A stretch of 64,000 bases of DNA from Pseudomonas abietaniphila (GTDB taxonomy: Bacteria; Pseudomonadota; Gammaproteobacteria; Pseudomonadales; Pseudomonadaceae). The stretch spans positions 1,426,001 to 1,490,000 of the forward strand of contig NZ_CP155619.1 of NCBI RefSeq assembly GCF_039697315.1, given 5' to 3'. Below, one piece after another: positions 58,851 through 64,000 of this stretch (position 1 is its first letter; each line of letters starts with the position of its first letter). Made by a program: the position numbers and the translations under genes. The notes below the pieces were generated by a model, which ran no database searches, was not told where the DNA came from, and saw nothing but the letters and a program-made list of their open reading frames with translations.

Positions 58851-61094
58851 TCAAGGCGTACGATTACGCCGCGTCTCGATGATGTTCGGCAACTGCGAAA
58901 TCCGCCCCAACAACCGCCCCAGCGCGTCCAGCCCCGGAATCTCGATGGTCAGCGACATGAGTGCGGTGTTGTCTTCCTTGTTCGAGCGGGTGTTGACGGC
59001 CAGCACGTTGATGCGTTCGTTGAGCAGCACCTGGGACACGTCACGCAACAGACCGGAACGGTCGTAAGCACGAATAATGATGTCCACCGGATAGGTGAGC
59101 ACCGGCACCGGGCCCCAGCTGACCTGGATGATCCGCTCGGGCTCACGCCCGCCCAGTTGCAACACCGACGCACAGTCCTGACGGTGAATGCTCACGCCGC
59201 GGCCCTGGGTGATGTAACCGACGATGGCATCGCCCGGCAGCGGCTGGCAGCAGCCGGCCATCTGGGTCATCAGGTTGCCGACGCCTTGAATCTGAATATC
59301 GCCCCGCTTGCCCGGCTTGTAACCGGAAGCCTTGCGCGGAATCAGTTCCAGTTGCTCGTTGCCACGCTCAGGCTCAACCAGTTGCTGCGCCAGATTGACC
59401 AGTTGCGCCAGGCGCAGGTCGCCGGCACCGAGGGCCGCGAACATGTCTTCGGCGGTCTTCATGTTGGCTTTGTCCGCCAACTTGTCGAAGTCCACCTGCG
59501 GCAGCGCCAGACGCGCCAGTTCGCGCTCGAGCAAGACTTTGCCGGCCGCGACGTTCTGATCGCGCGCCTGCAGCTTGAACCAGTGGACGATCTTCGCCCG
59601 CGCCCGCGAGGTGGTGATGTAACCCAGGTTCGAGTTCAGCCAGTCGCGGCTCGGCGTGCCGTGTTTGCTGGTGATGATCTCGACCTGTTCACCGGTCTGC
59701 AGGCTGTAGTTGAGCGGTACGATACGGCCGTTGATCTTCGCGCCACGGCAGTTATGGCCGATTTCGGTGTGTACGCGATAGGCGAAGTCCAGCGGGGTCG
59801 CGCCTTTGGGCAGGTCGATGGCGTGGCCGTCCGGGGTAAATACGTAGACCCGGTCAGGCTCGATGTCGACGCGCAGCTGCTCGGCCAGACCGCCGATGTC
59901 GCCCAGCTCCTCATGCCACTCCAGCACCTGACGCAGCCACGAGATTTTCTCTTCGTAATGGTTGGAGCTGGATTTGACGTCGGTGCCTTTGTATTTCCAG
60001 TGGGCACACACGCCGAGCTCGGCTTCTTCGTGCATGGCGTGGGTGCGGATCTGCACTTCCAGCACCTTGCCCTCCGGGCCGATCACGGCCGTGTGCAGCG
60101 AGCGGTAGCCGTTTTCCTTGGGGTTGGCGATGTAGTCGTCAAACTCCTTGGGAATGTGCCGCCACAAGGTGTGGACGATCCCGAGCGCGGTGTAGCAGTC
60201 ACGCATTTCAGGAACCAGCACCCGCACGGCGCGAACGTCGTAGATCTGGCTGAATTCCAGACCCTTGCGCTGCATTTTGCGCCAGATCGAGTAGATGTGT
60301 TTGGCCCGGCCACTGATGTCGGCGGTCACGCCGGTGGCCAACAGTTCGTTTTCAAGCTGACACATCACGTCAGTAATGAAGCGCTCGCGATCAAGGCGAC
60401 GCTCATGCAGCAGCTTGGCGATCTGCTTGTACTGCTCAGGTTCCAGGTAACGGAAGGACAGGTCCTCCAGTTCCCATTTGATATGACCGATGCCGAGGCG
60501 ATGCGCGAGTGGCGCATAGATGTCGAAGACTTCCCGGGCCACACGGTTGCGCTTCTCGTCGTCGGTGTTCTTCACGGCGCGGATCGCGCAAGTACGCTCG
60601 GCCAGCTTGATCAGCGCGACGCGAACGTCGTCCACCATCGCGACCAGCATTTTGCGCAGGTTTTCGACCTGCGCCTGAGTGCCCAAGACCAGCGATTGAC
60701 GGGGACTGAGACTGGCGCTGATGGCGGCCATGCGCAGCACGCCGTCGATCAGCTTGGCTACCGTGGGCCCGAAACGCTGGCTGACATCCGGCAATGGAAT
60801 CTTGCCTTCACGCACGCCCCGATAAATCACGGCCGCAATGAGCGAGTCCTGATCGAGCTTGAGATCGGCCAGAATTTCCGCGATTTCCAGGCCCGTCTGA
60901 AAACTCGACGTGCCTTCCGCCCAGAGGTTCTTGGCGGCGTTGTCCTGTTGCTCGGCTTGCCGGGCAAATTCACAGGCTTCTTTCAACGCCTGTCGGTCCA
61001 CTGCGAGGTCGACGCTGACCACATGATCAAGCCACGCGTCGAGATTGATACTGCCGTCTGTGTTTATCGGCTGGTGTGCTCTCACCTGTACCAT
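58851..61094 (-). CDS. relA: GTP pyrophosphokinase RelA ((p)ppGpp synthetase I)
   Basis: 747 aa starting MVQVRAHQPINTDGSINLDA. N-terminal pseudo-hydrolase (~40-200, without the HD motif), synthetase domain (~210-400; RVLVPEMRDCYTALGIVH, EFDDYIANPKENGYRSLHT), TGS (~410-470; VYVFTPDGHAIDLPKG), helical and zinc-finger-like (~590-640; GCCQPLPGD) and ACT (~670-740). Ribosome-associated; makes pppGpp under amino-acid starvation. Confidence 0.96.
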   Translation of the reverse strand: MVQVRAHQPINTDGSINLDAWLDHVVSVDLAVDRQALKEACEFARQAEQQDNAAKNLWAEGTSSFQTGLEIAEILADLKLDQDSLIAAVIYRGVREGKIPLPDVSQRFGPTVAKLIDGVLRMAAISASLSPRQSLVLGTQAQVENLRKMLVAMVDDVRVALIKLAERTCAIRAVKNTDDEKRNRVAREVFDIYAPLAHRLGIGHIKWELEDLSFRYLEPEQYKQIAKLLHERRLDRERFITDVMCQLENELLATGVTADISGRAKHIYSIWRKMQRKGLEFSQIYDVRAVRVLVPEMRDCYTALGIVHTLWRHIPKEFDDYIANPKENGYRSLHTAVIGPEGKVLEVQIRTHAMHEEAELGVCAHWKYKGTDVKSSSNHYEEKISWLRQVLEWHEELGDIGGLAEQLRVDIEPDRVYVFTPDGHAIDLPKGATPLDFAYRVHTEIGHNCRGAKINGRIVPLNYSLQTGEQVEIITSKHGTPSRDWLNSNLGYITTSRARAKIVHWFKLQARDQNVAAGKVLLERELARLALPQVDFDKLADKANMKTAEDMFAALGAGDLRLAQLVNLAQQLVEPERGNEQLELIPRKASGYKPGKRGDIQIQGVGNLMTQMAGCCQPLPGDAIVGYITQGRGVSIHRQDCASVLQLGGREPERIIQVSWGPVPVLTYPVDIIIRAYDRSGLLRDVSQVLLNERINVLAVNTRSNKEDNTALMSLTIEIPGLDALGRLLGRISQLPNIIETRRNRTP

Positions 61095-61253
61095 GTTGCT
61101 TACCTTCCCTACGGCGCGATGAAATGCGCCATCAGTCGCCAGCCTTCTTCAGCGCACACACCTTGCGGGCCATGCAAGATCGCGTGCGCGGGCCAGTCGG
61201 ATTAAACGAGAATCCCTGTAAGGCACCGGTCCGTTTCCTTGAACCGCACCGCC

Positions 61254-62609
61254 TCACTTACTCGCTTCAAATAACGCCATCGCCTCGACATGCGCTGTCT
61301 GCGGGAACATATCGAGGATTCCGGCACGTTTTAATCGGTAGCCCTGCTTGATCAATTCGACCGTGTCGCGCGCCAAAGTTGCCGGATTGCACGACACATA
61401 AAGTAACCGTTCAGCACCCAACGACTTGAGCTTGCCGACCACTTCAAACGCCCCGTCTCGCGGAGGATCGAGCAGCACTGCGCGGAAACCTTCCGCCACC
61501 CAAGGCGCCTTGTCCAGCGGCTGCGACAGATCCGCCTGAAAAAACTTCACATTGTGCAAATCATTACTGATTGCGTTGTCGGTTGCACGCTGGACCATGG
61601 TCTCAACGCCCTCCACCGCCACCACCTCGCGCGCAATCTGCGCCAGTGGTAGAGCGAAGTTACCAAGCCCGCAGAACAAGTCCAGTACTCGTTCGTCCGG
61701 ACGCGGTGCGAGCCACTCCAGTGCCTGTCGGATCATCGCGGTATTGACCTGCGCGTTGACCTGCACGAAGTCGCCCGGCCGGTAGGCCAGCTCCAGATTC
61801 CAGGGTTCAAGACGAAAACCCAGCTGCGCCGAAGCGTCCACAGGCTGCGGGCCACTTTCGCCGTGCAACCACAGTTGCGCGTCGTGGGTGTCGCAGAAGG
61901 CCTTGAGAATGTCGAGGTCCTTGTCGGCCAGCGGCGCGGTATGCCGCAGCAGCACGGCGTTGGCCGAACCGCTGAACAACTCGACGTGCCCCAAGGCTTG
62001 TGGCTTGCTCAAACGCCTCAGCATTTCAGGTAACGCAGTCATGATCGGTTGCAAGGCCTGTACCAGCACCGGGCATTGGTCGATGGCGATGATGTCCTGA
62101 CTGGACGCGGCACGAAATCCGACATCGAGGCGTTTGCCTCTGGCGTCCCAGCGAACGGCGACGCGGGCACGCCGACGGTAGGCGAACTCGTCTCCGGTCA
62201 GGGGCGCGGCCCACTCGTCGGGCTCGACACCGGCCACGCGGCTGTACTGCTCCGCGAGCATGCGCTGTTTCAGGGCAAGCTGTTCGTCGTGGGGCATCTG
62301 CTGCACGCTGCAACCGCCACAGCGGCCGAAGTGCGGGCACGGTGCCGGACGGCGCAAAGGGCTGGCGGTGAACACACGCTCGGTGCGCGCCTCGACCACT
62401 TTGCCGTGGGCGCCAAGCACACGGGCTTCCACCTCTTCGCCGGCCAGAGAGCCCGCCACGAACCAGGTGCGACCCTCGACAAAACCGATGCCGCGGCCGT
62501 CGTTGGACAGCCGCTCGATGGTCAGACGTTGTTTTTTACCGGTAGGAACCTGCGTTGTCCGGGTGCCACCGCTGGGCTGGAAACGCAGGCTTTTATCACG
62601 CTTGGCCAT
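61254..62609 (-). CDS. rlmD: 23S rRNA (uracil-1939-C5)-methyltransferase
   Basis: 451 aa. TRAM domain (~15-80, [20 protein letters not shown]), iron-sulfur cysteines ([15 protein letters not shown], ~98-112), SAM-binding [15 protein letters not shown] and the catalytic Cys in [13 protein letters not shown]. The cysM start overlaps the rlmD start region by one base: cysM TGA / rlmD ATG share 62609. Confidence 0.95.
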   Translation of the reverse strand: MAKRDKSLRFQPSGGTRTTQVPTGKKQRLTIERLSNDGRGIGFVEGRTWFVAGSLAGEEVEARVLGAHGKVVEARTERVFTASPLRRPAPCPHFGRCGGCSVQQMPHDEQLALKQRMLAEQYSRVAGVEPDEWAAPLTGDEFAYRRRARVAVRWDARGKRLDVGFRAASSQDIIAIDQCPVLVQALQPIMTALPEMLRRLSKPQALGHVELFSGSANAVLLRHTAPLADKDLDILKAFCDTHDAQLWLHGESGPQPVDASAQLGFRLEPWNLELAYRPGDFVQVNAQVNTAMIRQALEWLAPRPDERVLDLFCGLGNFALPLAQIAREVVAVEGVETMVQRATDNAISNDLHNVKFFQADLSQPLDKAPWVAEGFRAVLLDPPRDGAFEVVGKLKSLGAERLLYVSCNPATLARDTVELIKQGYRLKRAGILDMFPQTAHVEAMALFEASK

Positions 62610-63511
62610 CAGTTGGGCGCATCGTAGACACCGGTCGACAGGTAACGGTCGCCACGGTCACAGATGATCGCGACCATGACCGCATTCTCGACTTCCCGGG
62701 ACAGACGCAACATGCCAGCGACGGAACCGCCAGACGACACGCCACAGAAGATGCCTTCTTCACGGGCCAGACGCCGCATGACGTCTTCGGCTTCGCTCTG
62801 AGCCATGTCCATGATCCGGTCGACGCGCTCGGCCTGATAGATCTTCGGCAGGTATTCCTGCGGCCAGCGACGAATGCCGGGAATCGCCGAGCCGTCCATG
62901 GGCTGCAGGCCGACGATCTGGATGTTCGGGTTTTGTTCCTTCAGGTAACGCGAGGTGCCCATGATGGTGCCGGTGGTGCCCATGGAACTCACGAAGTGAG
63001 TGATGGTGCCGCCGGTCTGCCGCCAGATTTCCGGGCCGGTGCCGACGTAGTGAGCTTCCGGATTGTCGCCATTGGCAAACTGATCCAGCACCTTGCCACG
63101 GCCTTCGGCCTGCATGCGCTCTGCGAGGTCACGCGCGCCTTCCATGCCCTCTTCCTTGCTGACGAGAATCAGCTCGGCGCCATAGGCGGTCATCGCCGCC
63201 TTGCGCTCGGCACTGGAGTTGTCGGGCATGATCAGGACCATGCGATAACCCTTGATCGCCGCAGCCATGGCCAGGGCGATGCCGGTGTTTCCGGAGGTGG
63301 CTTCGATCAGGGTATCGCCCGGATGGATCTGTCCACGCAGTTCGGCGCGGGTGATCATCGACAGTGCCGGGCGATCCTTCACGGAGCCGGCCGGGTTATT
63401 GCCTTCAAGCTTGAGCAGCAACGTGTTGCTGGTGTTCCCGGCCATGCGTTGCAGACGCACCAGCGGGGTGTTGCCGACGCAATCGGCGATGGTTTGATAC
63501 TGCAGGGTCAT
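62609..63511 (-). CDS. cysM: Cysteine synthase B
   Basis: 300 aa. PLP-dependent O-acetylserine sulfhydrylase B, also using thiosulfate. PLP lysine in [12 protein letters not shown] (about K46), [15 protein letters not shown] phosphate loop, and [10 protein letters not shown]. Starts [20 protein letters not shown]. It is upstream of rlmD, with one-base overlap of stop and start, and therefore translationally coupled. Confidence 0.96.
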   Translation of the reverse strand: MTLQYQTIADCVGNTPLVRLQRMAGNTSNTLLLKLEGNNPAGSVKDRPALSMITRAELRGQIHPGDTLIEATSGNTGIALAMAAAIKGYRMVLIMPDNSSAERKAAMTAYGAELILVSKEEGMEGARDLAERMQAEGRGKVLDQFANGDNPEAHYVGTGPEIWRQTGGTITHFVSSMGTTGTIMGTSRYLKEQNPNIQIVGLQPMDGSAIPGIRRWPQEYLPKIYQAERVDRIMDMAQSEAEDVMRRLAREEGIFCGVSSGGSVAGMLRLSREVENAVMVAIICDRGDRYLSTGVYDAPN

Positions 63512-63669
63512 GGCGTGTTCGCGATCCAGACGTGCGGGGGTCGCCTATCATACCGGCAATCGCTCCAAGCCCATATCACGCAAAGTGAGTTGGATATGGC
63601 GAAAAGGAATAAGGGTGCTGAAATCTCAAGCCGCGCGCACGTCCCACAGAATCGGGGTACAACCCCGAC

Positions 63670-64000
63670 TCAAACAACCGCTTCGAACTCGCGCGCCGGT
63701 AGTCGCATGATCATCCGCAACCCGTGCGCCGTGTTCTCGGCCCACAAGTCGCCGCCCTGAAGCCGCAGCGAGTTGCGCGCGATGCTCAGGCCCAGTCCGA
63801 AGCCGCCGTCACCCGGTCGAGCGCCATCAAGGCGAATGAAGGGTGCAAAGATCCGTTCCAGGTCGCTGTCGTCGACACCACCGCCCTGGTCTTCCAGCCA
63901 CAGCAGCCAGTCGTCACCGTCACGCCGCCCGCCAAGACGCACGATGCCTTCGGGCGGTGAGTGACGTATGGCGTTGCGCAGAATGTTTTCCAGCGCCTGT
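63670..64000 (-). CDS. Sensor histidine kinase, C-terminal part (runs off the window)
   Basis: The last ~110 residues of an HATPase domain are visible on the minus strand: N-box LENILRNAIRHSP, G1 region EDQGGGVDDSD, G2-like GDGGFGLGLSIA, and the end LPAREFEAVV. The protein stops soon after the HATPase, so it is a classical sensor kinase and not the hybrid GacS that lies nearby in other Pseudomonas. The cognate regulator and input domain lie beyond the window. 158 bp separate it from cysM. Confidence 0.88.
   Translation of the reverse strand, partial: QALENILRNAIRHSPPEGIVRLGGRRDGDDWLLWLEDQGGGVDDSDLERIFAPFIRLDGARPGDGGFGLGLSIARNSLRLQGGDLWAENTAHGLRMIMRLPAREFEAVV

Noticed and set aside
58734..61205. 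823-codon plus-strand ORF opposite relA
   Set aside because: Pure antisense frame of relA with the same compositional artefact; no motif or credible ribosome-binding site.

Overview
The window is a 64-kb piece of a Pseudomonas chromosome. Protein sequences, gene order and dispersed repeats all point to this genus. From memory, several blocks follow the order in P. aeruginosa PAO1: hisC2-pheA-serC-gyrA-mtnA-MTA deaminase-ubiG-mupP-SDR; the rbdA to fumC block; the gbu block; the complete cobO-to-cobS run followed by glutathione peroxidase and a FadL-type porin; and the hda-purMN to relA-cysM block. The REP/REPIN families suggest the P. syringae/P. fluorescens side of the genus, but the species cannot be fixed from this window.

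1-11 kb: aromatic and serine biosynthesis (hisC partial, pheA, serC), gyrA, methionine salvage (mtnA, with a divergent methylthioadenosine deaminase), ubiquinone synthesis (ubiG), peptidoglycan recycling (mupP) and an SDR. 11-20 kb: two c-di-GMP proteins (a GGDEF protein and an RbdA-like GGDEF/EAL protein). The RbdA-like gene lies just upstream of undA, a non-heme iron oxidase that makes 1-undecene. An ABC exporter, a DsbA-like protein, TrhO and BolA follow. 20-28.4 kb: fumC, a quinone-reductase-like protein, a DTW tRNA-modifying enzyme, and a guanidino-compound locus (LysR regulator, ureohydrolase, Na+/solute symporter). After these comes an acyl-carrier-like protein without its prosthetic-group serine.

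28.5-36 kb: a 41-aa conserved small protein, an NCS1 nucleobase transporter with two GntR-type palindromes upstream, rmuC, a 955-bp gene-poor stretch, a small conserved protein, a phage-lysozyme-like protein lacking the catalytic glutamate, a FadL porin and a periplasmic glutathione peroxidase. 36-45.7 kb: ten tightly packed or overlapping genes for late cobalamin synthesis (cobO, cobB, bluB, cbiB, cobD, cobQ, cobU, cobT, cobC, cobS), all on the minus strand. A clear cobalamin riboswitch precedes cobO and a REPIN interrupts the run between cobB and bluB.

45.8-57.3 kb: a lipoprotein PQQ-type sugar dehydrogenase, two tandem NlpC/P60 lipoproteins, a sirtuin, hda, a PerM-family protein, a DUF2066 protein, purM-purN-DUF3108, then a 1.1-kb tandem array of ~334-bp units that each carry a REPIN, and a 63-aa protein. 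57.3-64 kb: DUF2058, mazG, relA, rlmD, cysM and the C-terminus of a sensor kinase.

No tRNA, rRNA, CRISPR array, prophage or insertion sequence was recognised. Nearly all of the window is core genome. The novelty lies in small proteins, degenerate enzymes and repeats.
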